A stretch of DNA of 64,000 bases. Source: Eutreptiella sp. 'Long Island Sound 2002' (Eukaryota > Euglenozoa > Euglenophyceae > Eutreptiales > Eutreptiaceae). The stretch covers positions 34,574,101 through 34,638,100 of the forward strand of contig OZ038385.1 in assembly GCA_964036045.1 (NCBI GenBank), given 5' to 3'. Shown here piece by piece: positions 35,901 through 43,832 of the stretch (the first letter of the stretch is position 1; every line of letters begins with the position of its first letter). The notes beneath the pieces are model-generated. The model did no database searches, was not told the origin of the DNA, and saw only the letters and a list, made by a program, of their open reading frames with translations. The position numbers and the translations under genes are program-made.

Positions 35901-36130
35901 AGGGAAGTTTAAATGTGCGTCTTTACCAATCTAAACCTCACCTTCATCCAAAGGGTGATTTGAGTGGAGCCGCACGCACACATGCAACCATGCGCCCGCG
36001 TGCGTGCACGCATGCACGCAAACGCTTTTCCGTCGGGCCGCACACCTCGATTTCCTCCATCAATTCTTGGTTCTGTTGGTTAAGAGCGGCCTCCGCAAAC
36101 GCAGACATGTGCTTCATTTCGCTTTCAAGC
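20914..36130 (-). CDS. Large coiled-coil protein, at least 12 exons
   Basis: Twelve minus-strand exons join in frame: 36130-36046, 33902-33735, 33609-33469, 32889-32732, 32269-32167, 31157-31083, 29745-29647, 26178-25978, 24599-24414, 23432-23304, 22727-22473 and 21009-20914. All have AG/GT borders. One join is phase 2 (32732 to 32269, restoring a serine codon) and the rest are phase 0. The roughly 565 codons are dominated by long charged helices with heptad character (SLRIDEENLRTENRERERAM, LDKKWELKFMQSEKRWEEKY, KKVVQMAAQIEQDKIMADEK). A glutamine-rich exon near the C-terminal end is followed by the more globular SDYLALEALLNTLVMPYLQG. Such proteins usually act as rods or scaffolds in cytoskeletal, centrosomal or flagellar structures, but no specific family is recognised. 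First and last exons are not identified. Confidence 0.75.
22473..22727 (-). CDS. Glutamine-rich exon of the coiled-coil gene
   Basis: This 85-codon phase-0 exon starts directly after TTGGTCAG and ends at CAG before GTGCGT. It opens with an alanine/glutamine helix and then has a glutamine tract interrupted by R, E and L. It then has a glycine/asparagine linker and ends SRELTLEQ. At DNA level the tract is a CAG/CAA mix, visible as CTG repeats on the plus strand at 22588-22672, and is likely to vary in length. Confidence 0.7.
26399..26430 (+). repeat. GAG trinucleotide microsatellite
   Basis: About ten uninterrupted GAG/GGA triplets lie in an intron of the coiled-coil gene. The encoded polyglutamate in the plus-strand frame, or polyproline/polyleucine in others, is a repeat artefact. 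Confidence 0.9.
27141..27262 (+). repeat. 27-bp minisatellite (nine-residue repeat)
   Basis: Four 27-base units start at 27141, 27168, 27195 and 27222 and share GGGCxT and GATGCCCTCxGATG. In the plus-strand frame they encode nonapeptides such as GPAPMPSDA. The unit length keeps the frame open, so a 184-codon ORF spans it. It sits in the 3.5-kb intron between the exons at 29647 and 26178 and is more likely transposon or satellite DNA than a nested gene. Confidence 0.8.
27755..28154. repeat. Intronic poly-G tracts
   Basis: Uninterrupted G runs of 14 bases at 27755-27768 and 28141-28154 flank DNA without a recognised gene. Both lie in the same coiled-coil gene intron. Confidence 0.85.
28250..29139. 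repeat. Block of two interleaved degenerate repeat families
   Basis: One family has the core GTTCTCTCCCCxxGCCACTxGA followed by TGGGCTGAGCCTC, near 28351, 28449, 28969 and 29072. The other, about 60 bases, has GGCGCCCTGAGAGTGCC, then CATGGxACC and TTGAGGxTGCAC, near 28505, 28680, 28733, 28790, 28825 and 28880. An inverted member occurs near 28290. The block ends in an 18-base G run (29122-29139). Confidence 0.7.
29296..29392. repeat. CCAAGTGT short repeat
   Basis: CCAAGTGT or CGAAGTGT occurs five to six times with 10-20 base spacing in an intron of the coiled-coil gene. It has no coding capacity. Confidence 0.6.
31296..31322. repeat. Poly-C run followed by CA repeat
   Basis: A 16-base C run (31296-31311) runs straight into a short CA microsatellite, in the intron between the exons at 31083-31157 and 29647-29745. 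Confidence 0.85.
31853..31902 (+). repeat. Two head-to-tail 25-bp units
   Basis: The 25-base unit GGTACGCCTGCA[C/T]GTAGGAGGTAAA is present twice without a gap (31853-31877 and 31878-31902), differing by one base. The unit contains the palindrome-like core TACGCCTGCACGTA. Confidence 0.9.
33990..34900. other. Intronic DNA with transposon-like open frames
   Basis: Overlapping open frames of 80-159 codons occur on both strands between two exons of the coiled-coil gene. A plus-strand stretch reads ADLHIDIWGPQL, loosely like the integrase-core start of retroelements (x-H-x-D-x-x-GP), but the remainder of the domain is absent. I treat this as possible transposon debris. Confidence 0.3.
35011..35850. 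repeat. GT-rich low-complexity region with diverged internal repeats
   Basis: Two copies of a roughly 100-base block (GAAATAC, TGGA, AACATAGG, AAGTGACATC, GAGTTCTGGTTGTG) begin near 35088 and 35398. The sequence is poor in A on the plus strand and gives a 198-codon minus-strand frame rich in T, H and P. That frame is compositional, not a gene. Confidence 0.55.
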
Positions 36131-36220
36131 CTTGGTTGATGCAATGATGATGATGCAATCATGAGTCGGGGAGAGGAGTGGAGGAAGCACATCGAGAGCG
36201 TCGCCTTGGGGACTAGACAT

Positions 36221-36376
36221 TCCGAATGGACCCCGTCCCCGGCCACAATTTTGAAACCACCAAATGCCGAGGGAAGGTGTGCAGCAAGGCATGGCACATC
36301 CGAATGGACCCCGTCCCCGGCCACAATTTTGAAACCACCAAATGCCGAGGGAAGGTGTGCAGCAGGGCATGGCACA
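36221..36376. repeat. 78-bp tandem duplication
   Basis: The block starting TCCGAATGGACCCC and ending CATGGCACA is repeated after 78 bases with a single visible difference (AAGGCATGG against AGGGCATGG). Because 78 is divisible by three the flanking frames stay open. It lies just upstream of the first recognised exon of the coiled-coil gene. Confidence 0.95.
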
Positions 36377-36419
36377 AAGCTAACATGACGGATGCTCACC
36401 TTTGGTTAGTGCATTATGC

Positions 36420-37020
36420 AACAGGCATGGGGGGGGGTTTTTTTGGGGTAGGTGATCCGGATCATTTTGCACACTGTACTTTCAACTGTATGCCCGTAGT
36501 CTTGTGGACTTGTGGATCAATTTCGTGTGACTTGCCTCAACTTTGAACCATTTTCTTGATACATTTTTTTTGGAACAGGGATTGTTGGCCTAGTTTTGTG
36601 TGCCTTGGTGTGCTTTTCTATTTCCTTTTTAAAAATTTTGGATCATTTTTGTCAACATGAATTGGTGGATCATTTCTTTTTTGGAACTTACATTTATTGA
36701 TCCACCAATTTGTGTGGAAAAAATATGATCCACCAATGTAAGTTCCAAAAAAGAAATGATCCACCAATTTGTGTGGAAAAGATATGAGCCAAAATATGGT
36801 GGTACTTGCACTATGTGTTATTGTTACTACCCGTTGGATCATTTTTATTGATGACGAATTGGTGGATCACGTGTCTGCATGGATGGTCTGGGAAATGGTG
36901 GATCATTTTGCTAGGCAGTGGGGGGGGGGGGGTTATGGGGTAGGTGATCCGTGATCCGCGGATCATTTTGGGGGGGAGGAGGGGGTTTGGACCCCCGCGG
37001 ATCACTGATCCGCGGACTAC
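36420..37020. repeat. GGATCATTTT-rich element surrounding the fold-back
   Basis: Two similar modules, a G run followed by GGGGTAGGTGATCC and GGATCATTTTG, lie at 36430-36476 and 36920-36972 and bracket the fold-back. The second G run is 13 bases. The arrangement suggests one composite non-coding element of about 550 bases. No protein is encoded. Confidence 0.6.
36660..36769. repeat. Fold-back with perfect 33-bp inverted arms
   Basis: Arms at 36660-36692 and 36737-36769 are perfect reverse complements (AATTGGTGGATCAT... against ...ATGATCCACCAATT) around a 44-base loop. The loop carries another TGATCCACCAATTTGTG block that recurs at 36759-36775. The related signal GGATCATTTT recurs at 36465, 36640, 36836, 36900 and 36960. 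This is consistent with a fold-back or MITE-type element. RNA from either strand would form a stable hairpin. Confidence 0.9.
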
Positions 37021-37750
37021 GAATTGCACATTAGTTTCTATGGATTTGTTCCCCAATTCCGCTATGTACATGCATGGACTATGGGATAAGAAGGGGGTTT
37101 GAGGGGAAGAGCACACAATCGTAATCAAGAGGCCTCGAGTTTTGGTGGAAAAATTGTTCTTGAAAACCTTGGTCAACTCGACGTGACGCACACGACGTCG
37201 CCAAGCCTTAATTGCAAACCATGATGGCAATGGGGGACTTGGGTATGCCATGCTCCCTCCAACTCACAAGAGCACGCACAACACCAGCACAACTCCTCAG
37301 CCAAAATTCAATTCAACATGGGAAGCTAAAAAAAAGTAGACACTCAGAAATCACCATCCCTCCACAATCCCTCCACGGGAAGTCCGTTCTATGGTTATGA
37401 TGATATTGGTTCAAGCCTTTCCGTGGCGTAAAAACGAGCGTCAGATACCGGTGTTTTGTCATTACTTCACACCCTCCATGAATACTTTTCACAAACACCT
37501 GGCCCGCATGAAACTCATTGCATGGAAATACAAATGCTTAGGGACGCATACACATACAAATGACAAATGACAAAACATGATAACAGAATCGAACAAGAGC
37601 ATTCCCCCTTGCAAAACAGAGATAACAAATCGGTGTGTTGCCACCAACAATGGCGTTTGCCCTTTCCTTTGCCAGGACATGAATGCGCAACACATAGGGA
37701 CGAAGAACGAGGAGAGCACTCGTAGGCCTTTAAGCACGTTTTGCATTGCG

Positions 37751-38506
37751 TTAGAAACATGCCTGCAATCTAACGGTAGTGACATTGAGTATTTTTGTAA
37801 CGGCTTTCCGGGTTAATCGATTCGCAAGCTTAGATTGCCCAGACAAAAAGCAAGCAATTTGCAATTTCGTGGCATACGTTTGTTGCTTGAGCTGTAGGGA
37901 ACTTTGTAACCTTTGGCGTTCTTGTGCTGCAGCTGTCAACATGCTTTGCACCGTGTCTGCGAGTGCGGTGGCTTTCGCTTTCGTCCGGCCGCGCGGAGCC
38001 CGGTCTTGTACACGCGGTTGGGATATTGGTGGCAATGGGGACTTAAAGGATTCAGCATCTTTTGTTGGGGTCTCGAAGGCGGCTGCACGAACAAAGCAAA
38101 ATAGATTGAAACAAGCATAAATTGGCCTCCCGCAGCTGGGACTTTCGTAAGCCCCAAAGTACAAAAAGCGACGTGAACTTAGAGTGCGAAGAGTTAACTT
38201 CAATATGTTTCTTAGACATGGTTCGGATTTGTGCGTCTTGGCAACAAAGAAGAGACCATTTGCTGACGGTTTTATCGTTCGAGAACATGGTGAACTGCTT
38301 GGAAGCACGAATAAAGTGGGCGTGGGCAACCGGGCGTCTCTCACACCTTTTGGCGGAGAGGGTATTTGCGAGACGTTGGATAAACTCATCAATTGATTTT
38401 GGATGCTCTCAAAATCCAAGTCTCCGTGGTGGTTATCTTCCGCAAACTCGCCAAGGGCGTGCACATTCATGTTGGCGCTTATGTCGCAACAAACATCTGC
38501 AAACAA
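37751..38506 (-). CDS. Hypothetical ORF, 251 codons, in AT-richer DNA
   Basis: A single uninterrupted frame on the minus strand has an acidic N-terminus (LGEFAEDNHHGDLDFESIQN). The second half is basic and glutamine-rich (RGRTKAKATALADTVQSM, QERQRLQSSLQLKQQTYATK) and predicted to be helical. Base composition is clearly lower in GC than the host exons around it. A small acidic/basic helical protein beside other orphan frames is typical of the accessory protein of some DNA transposons, but no transposase motif is seen. The start at 38506 is simply the first in-frame ATG. Confidence 0.35.
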   Translation of the reverse strand: MFADVCCDISANMNVHALGEFAEDNHHGDLDFESIQNQLMSLSNVSQIPSPPKGVRDARLPTPTLFVLPSSSPCSRTIKPSANGLFFVAKTHKSEPCLRNILKLTLRTLSSRRFLYFGAYESPSCGRPIYACFNLFCFVRAAAFETPTKDAESFKSPLPPISQPRVQDRAPRGRTKAKATALADTVQSMLTAAAQERQRLQSSLQLKQQTYATKLQIACFLSGQSKLANRLTRKAVTKILNVTTVRLQACF

Positions 38507-38519
38507 CGGCGTCGTTGAA

Positions 38520-39420
38520 CACGTCCAAAATTGCGATGCGAAAAAGGGCCCTTTCCGCGGACACTTGCGGGCATTAAGGTTTGGCGAAATGGCGGATGGA
38601 CTCGACTACCTCCTGCATGGTGTTCTTAGAGCAAGGTATTCACGACAAGGAAAAGAATCTTCAATGGATATGCCTTAACATGGCAAACACCACGGGGCCA
38701 AGGAGATGATGCAATTCGTCTTTAACCATGCACGGTTATTGGACATTAAGAATTGCTTGCCAAATGGGAGCCACAAAACGTGTTGCTCACGCAACTTTTT
38801 CAACAATGGAGTCATGCTTCGGAGGCAAAAGCTAGCACTACGAACCTCTTCACATGCCCATGAAGATGTGGAAGAAACCGAGACCCTGAGAAAATATCGT
38901 GCTCTTTCCCGACTCACTCAAGCTAAAAGACCAACACTTCTGGAATACTTTTGCCCCTGCATTCGTTGCCTGTAAAGGGCACATCAGCTTCTAGTATAGC
39001 ATAGCTAAACCAAAACACAATAGTTTTCTTCCAAATGCGGCGGCATGTAGCTCACACAACTTCGTGGAACGCAACAACCGTAGCTCGATAGGGAAAGACA
39101 TAGGCACATCGTGATAAGCATTGGCCCGCACTCATCTTTTATTAGATCCACAATGTCTCTTCACGCAAGTTTCAAACTCTACGATGGGCATACAGAACGT
39201 AGAATTCCTACACAATTACGACGACTGACGAGAGCACAAGACAAGAACACGTTCTCAAACGGCCATAACCTAAAAGTGCACGGTGACGGCGAGCAAATTG
39301 TCCTCATGGGGAGTGAGCGTCATTTGCTTATCCATCCTTCTCTAGCATACAAGCACCGGTTTCTGTTGCCTTGTCAAAAAGTTCTTTGTGCTCTGTTGAC
39401 ATAACTACTACATGGTGGAC
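38520..39420. other. AT-richer DNA with unassigned short frames
   Basis: Frames of 75-97 codons lie on both strands. None contains a recognised motif. The region has the same lower GC as the neighbouring 251-codon ORF and may belong to the same inserted element. Confidence 0.4.
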
Positions 39421-39731
39421 TTTCCCAAGTGGCAAAGCACTAGCACGTGAGCATTGGGCCCTCCCTACGGAGGGTAGGGTATAAAGGAAACGCATCATGT
39501 GTGTGGTGTGTGTGTGTACGGGCACGAGAACGTGTGTAGGTTTAGTCATTATCATCCTCCATCTCTGCTTCCGCTAGTCCCCTACGCGGAAACCATCTCT
39601 CCCTCGGCCCACATCTCCAAAGGTGGGGGGGCCACATGGGTGCGGTAGTGATGGTGGTGGTCAAACCTGTACTTACAATCGCTAGTGGACAATTGTTGGA
39701 AGAGTGGGATATGGCTATGCACATAAATTAC

Positions 39732-40255
39732 AATGTCCCAGAAAAAAGTCTCGTAATGTCCCAAATCGCCCTCGCATTGTCCCAAGACTTCACATTGTGA
39801 CGTTTTGGGACAATTCTTCGAAATGTCCCAAAAGGCTCGGCTGCCCAAGTCTACAAATGTCCCAAAAGGCTCGGCTGATCGCTATGTAATACCCAAGCCG
39901 GCAAGGGATTGCCCTAATTCCTAGATCCATTCACCATTCGTGTTTCTCTTCATCATACCATGCTTGTGTGCATGTATGCAAGGTTTCAGTTTGCTATGTG
40001 GTGCCCAGATTGCTCTGCCCTCGTCTTTGTCAACACGTGGATGGCAAGGACCTTTTTTTTTGCAACCCCCCCCAACCCCACAAAAAACAGCACCCAATTT
40101 AACAACGGGATTGAAGTTTCAGGAAAGAAGGGAAAAAATCGGGCGCGAAGCGGCCGGAAGTGTAACTTTCCACACGCGAAAAAGAAGTCTGGTAATGTCC
40201 CAGAGTATCGTGATGTCCCGAATGGGTGGTCGAGAAGTATTGTGATGTCCCCATT
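39732..40255. repeat. Interspersed TGTCCCA repeats upstream of the RT-like ORF
   Basis: The heptamer TGTCCCA or its complement TGGGACA occurs about eight times between 39733 and 39880. Two copies extend to AAATGTCCCAAAAGGCTCG, near 39817 and 39856. Three more TGTCCC signals lie at 40195-40250, directly before the open frame of the RT-like gene. They could be internal repeats of a retroelement end. Confidence 0.65.
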
Positions 40256-41208
40256 GGCTTGATTTCCGGGACATCCGCAACTTTCGGTCGCATGCGCTCC
40301 ACCGCTGGTCCGCCGAGCGGTCCCGCAATGCACTCAAACGACGCGCGCCCAAACACACAGGGATGTGGTTCAGGATACATAGGGAAAACTCACCGTTGGG
40401 TGGTATTGGGAAGGGAAGCTCAGAGCAGTTCTGGAACGTGAGTTTCACGGAGCTAATGAATTTCTTACAATACGAGGTATGCCACAATGATTTGTTTGTC
40501 GTCGGTGATACGATCTACCGACAAACTCGGGGGGTGGCCATCGGAGGGACCACCTCAGCACAGTTGGCATGCATTTACAGCATGGTCTGTGAAAACCGTT
40601 TTTACTCGCAGCCGTGGCCCACACAAGCCCAAACCATGCAACGTTTCTTCCATTCCAAACAAGTACCAATGCGACCCTTTAGGTTTCGTGATAATCTGGT
40701 TGGCATCAGTTGCAACCAACCACACCTGCCTAACCTCCAAAAGTTTTATGAACATTTGTATGGTCTGGAGCTCCAGGAGGAGGGCATCGGTTCTGATTTG
40801 CAAACGCTGGAGTCACACTTGTACATAGACAAACACACGGGTGATGTGACCATGGGGATGAAGGACAAATGCCAGATTTTCTCAGCTCAGCACCCCATCA
40901 TGCGCCAGATTAGATATCCTGACTGGTTTGCAGTGAACGCAAAAATGACTTTAAGGTCGCTGGCCTCTGCCTTGGCAAGAAAATATGTGTACTACTCGAC
41001 CCACATCACATACACCATGCACAACATCCACAGGGCGGAGCGAGAGTTCCGGTACAAAGGCTATCCTAGGGCGTGGTGGGCAAACAGTTTCAAGATGTCC
41101 CTATTGAAATACGGCCTGCCCTCCACACATGTCCCCACCATAAACAAATGGATTGCACCTACAGGGGGGTACAGGGACACTCGAGTACCCCCCTTCAAAG
41201 GGACATGA
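40246..41208 (+). CDS. Reverse-transcriptase-like ORF with altered catalytic motif
   Basis: The frame is open from 40246 to the stop at 41208; the first ATG is at 40363, giving 281 codons. Before that ATG the frame already reads protein-like sequence (FRDIRNFRSHALHRWSAERS), so the true start may be upstream or spliced. Residues 54-70 (QTRGVAIGGTTSAQLAC) match RT motif B, the Q-x-x-G-x-x-x-G-x-x-x-S-x-x-L-A pattern of LINE and Penelope-type enzymes. Residues 107-111 (RFRDN) stand where the metal-binding Y-x-D-D is expected, so the second aspartate is replaced by asparagine. No zinc knuckle, endonuclease or RNase H is present. It may be a retroelement remnant or an RT family with a divergent active site. 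GC is intermediate between host exons and the AT-rich flank. Confidence 0.6.
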   Translation, partial: CPHWLDFRDIRNFRSHALHRWSAERSRNALKRRAPKHTGMWFRIHRENSPLGGIGKGSSEQFWNVSFTELMNFLQYEVCHNDLFVVGDTIYRQTRGVAIGGTTSAQLACIYSMVCENRFYSQPWPTQAQTMQRFFHSKQVPMRPFRFRDNLVGISCNQPHLPNLQKFYEHLYGLELQEEGIGSDLQTLESHLYIDKHTGDVTMGMKDKCQIFSAQHPIMRQIRYPDWFAVNAKMTLRSLASALARKYVYYSTHITYTMHNIHRAEREFRYKGYPRAWWANSFKMSLLKYGLPSTHVPTINKWIAPTGGYRDTRVPPFKGT

Positions 41209-42299
41209 TAAATACAGATACATACATAGCATGTAGTGTCACGACCGGTTGATGTGGGACGCACATGGGTATAGACGAAAGGCGATATGCATGTGAGAAC
41301 ATTTCCTCCTCTTTGTGACTTATGCAGCCAATGGAATCAGTTATCCACTGATGAGTTTGTGCCCGTGCCTACTTGCATGAAACATTGCCAACCATCCTAG
41401 CCTTGAGCCTTGCGGAAATAAAGGTCTCCATGATAGCAAATGTGTTGCACGTATGCCATTCACACGAACCCGAAAGGCGGTTTTACTAGCACTGTAACCC
41501 CAATGTGGCACCTTGCAGCATTGGGGTGTGTGTCCTACGTATAAATGTTGTTACTCATCAGTCATTTGATTGTTCAACCTTGTCCTACATAGATGGATGC
41601 ACGTTTTGTTATTTTGTTTGGCTTGTGACACCTGGTAAGCCTTTTCTCATGCCTTTGACTTCCAATAAGCCGATGGAATCGTACACCCATGAAGAAATGA
41701 TTTCGGCCCTCCAGGTACGCCGCCTGAATGCTGAATGTGGATCCAAGCAATGTAACCAATGCAAGTTTTCTTGAGACCAAACGAAGCAAGGGCGTCATTT
41801 GCCAAGTTGCTCAAGATTGATCCAACAACCCATATATGCCCGTTTTTGTGTCGCGCCCTCTTTGATTGGTCATGACGCCATCCATCTTTTTGAATCTCAA
41901 AATATGTTGCATACTCCATGAAAGAGCATCTCACATGCGTGGTTGCATGCGCACCCTATTGTGTTACACCAAGGCGACTCGGGTTTGATCCGTTGTTGCA
42001 CTCGATGGGCTTGATGGTAGCGAGCCGATCATTCCTAGTGCGCAAGAACACGATTCGTAGCCTCGGCATTTTTGCTTTGTGTTTGTTACCTTGATCGAAT
42101 GCTGTACGATTTACAAGGGCGCGCAAAGCACACAACCTTGTTTAATGCATGATGGAAATCGAGCACAATCTATGGGATAACAATCAAATCACCATAATCC
42201 GAAACCTGCACGTTTTTGGCCATCAACCATTGAAAAAGCCATTGTACGTCATGTTGCTATGCGTGCTGGCAAGTATGGCTAACTTGCTCGTTGTCGTAG
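41209..42299. other. No gene seen
   Basis: Mixed-composition DNA follows the RT-like ORF. The longest frames (89-95 codons near 41505-41934, both strands) have no motif and probably represent the 3' flank of the element or unrelated intergenic DNA. Confidence 0.4.
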
Positions 42300-42596
42300 A
42301 TGGCGGGACGGACTCCTGCGGTCACGACGGCGGACGTTCGGGCAGCCAATGAGAAGCAATCCCGTCAAGCACAAATTGCGGCGCAGACCGCAGGGCGGCA
42401 CAGGGACGGCCTATCGGCCGGGGAAGCATGGGAACAAGATCGTGCGCAAGAGTTGGAGGAAAGCCAAAAAGAGGAGGAGGCTCGGCTCCATTTGAAGTCC
42501 CAACGGCGTGCTTTGCTAGAGAGAAAGGAGGTCAAGGATCCCGGAGAGGTGTGCGGGCACCATGCCTATTACAAACGTGCTTGCCGCGTTGCGTGA
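42300..42596 (+). CDS. Hypothetical basic helical ORF, 98 codons
   Basis: The frame starts at an ATG preceded by TCGTAG and is rich in A, E, Q and R: ADVRAANEKQSRQAQIAAQT, then EAWEQDRAQELEESQKEEEA and HLKSQRRALLERKEV. It is strongly helical and may form a coiled coil. It lies upstream of the TerD-domain gene on the same strand. It could be an exon, or a transposon accessory protein like the one at 37751-38506. Confidence 0.35.
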   Translation: MAGRTPAVTTADVRAANEKQSRQAQIAAQTAGRHRDGLSAGEAWEQDRAQELEESQKEEEARLHLKSQRRALLERKEVKDPGEVCGHHAYYKRACRVA

Positions 42597-42642
42597 GTGA
42601 CGACCACGACGAAAAAAATGCTTCGATGGTCTAAGAACCGAC

Positions 42643-42849
42643 TCACCAGAACATGTTGGGAGCGGCGTACAAGACAGTAGAAGCTTGCAACAACATCCTC
42701 CACCTTCTCGGTTGGACACAAAACAAAGGATCAAGTGCGGAAAAGTTGTCTTGCGAACTTGCCCCCATGTCGATGCCGTTTGTGTCGACGGTCGGCTTTT
42801 CCGAGACTAGTGTTTGAATTTCCTTAGAATTTTGCCCAATCCGTTTCAT
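42643..42849 (-). CDS. Hypothetical small ORF, 68 codons
   Basis: A minus-strand frame begins MKRIGQNSKEIQTLVSEKPT and has protein-like composition. It runs opposite to, and just downstream of, the helical ORF at 42300-42596. No motif is recognised. Confidence 0.25.
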   Translation of the reverse strand: MKRIGQNSKEIQTLVSEKPTVDTNGIDMGASSQDNFSALDPLFCVQPRRWRMLLQASTVLYAAPNMFW

Positions 42850-43207
42850 GTTGGCGGTAAGTGGAAAGAGCTGTTGCCACTTGGTTGTGGGTTCCCGAAA
42901 ATGTGAGCAATGTCATGAACGATGGGCAATTTTGGCTCGTGTCGCTCGCAAGTGGCGATGAGCCAATGCGGTCACACACACGCGCGCGTGTGCGCGCGCC
43001 CAAAAAGGGCGCCCAGCACCACCACCTTTCGGTGGACGGCGGACTCGAGCATCGTTGATTGGGTTGGTTGAACTACGGGTTATGTTTTCTTGACACCGTG
43101 GAGCTTTTGCTCGTTGCCTTTGGCATTGCGTTGCACACACCCCACACCCCCAATTACGTCTATTCATGCATGCGTGATAGGCGAGTTCCCCGCCGGCCGC
43201 CGCGGCA

Positions 43208-43471
43208 TTGAAGCCTCCCGTGGAAGTCCCCTCGAGGCGCGCCAGTACAGTGGTGACCGCCAAAAGTACGGAGAACCATTTGGTGCTCGTATCTAGCGAT
43301 CACAAGGCGCAAGAGGTGAAGGAGATGATGAAGCCGGGGACCCATTTGACGCATAAAGCTGAGGTGCAAGAGGCGTGTGGGTATATTCGCCAAGAGGGAG
43401 ACCGCTTGTCGGAGGTAAACGCTCGTGTCATGGTCATGGCCGAGGGCGGCGAAGGTTTGTCAAGTGCCTAA
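43208..43471 (+). CDS. Hypothetical ORF, 87 codons
   Basis: The plus-strand frame contains STENHLVLVSSDHKAQEVKE, then MMKPGTHLTHKAEVQEACGY and IRQEGDRLSEVNARVMV, a convincing amphipathic pattern. It ends about 360 bases before the proposed start of the TerD-domain gene. It may be an upstream exon of that gene, an exon of a separate gene or part of a mobile element. No in-phase junction was established. Confidence 0.35.
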   Translation: MKPPVEVPSRRASTVVTAKSTENHLVLVSSDHKAQEVKEMMKPGTHLTHKAEVQEACGYIRQEGDRLSEVNARVMVMAEGGEGLSSA

Positions 43472-43534
43472 TGATGTGCAAATCCCGCTTTGTGGACGTT
43501 GCGGGAACACCGCAAAATGGGCACACGTTTCATT

Positions 43535-43650
43535 GTCTCGCTTGGACCACTTTTTATCTTGCACGAAGCCGTTGGCAGGGGACTGGGTCATCAAAAACGC
43601 CAAGCTGCACTGGATGGGGCAGAGATGTCATGGATGGAAAAAAAGATCTT
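43535..43650 (+). repeat. Interspersed repeat, copy 1 (partner at 46.5 kb)
   Basis: About 110 bases including AGCCGTTGGCAGGGGA, GGGTCATC and GGATGGGGCA align with 46515-46625 at an estimated 75-80 percent identity, in the same orientation. This copy lies just upstream of the proposed TerD start and copy 2 lies within its first intron. Confidence 0.8.
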
Positions 43651-43832
43651 TTTTCCGGCACTTCGTGACCGCTGACGTGCATTTGCGTGGGGTCGCGAGA
43701 TTTTTTCTTCCTACATCTCGCCATCCCTACCCCCCAAAGTTATTTACCCTTTATGGTAGCAGCCCCCCTCAAAGTCGGCGAGTTACACTGGGAACATCCG
43801 ATGGGGTTTCCACTCAAGTGAACCTCATCCCC

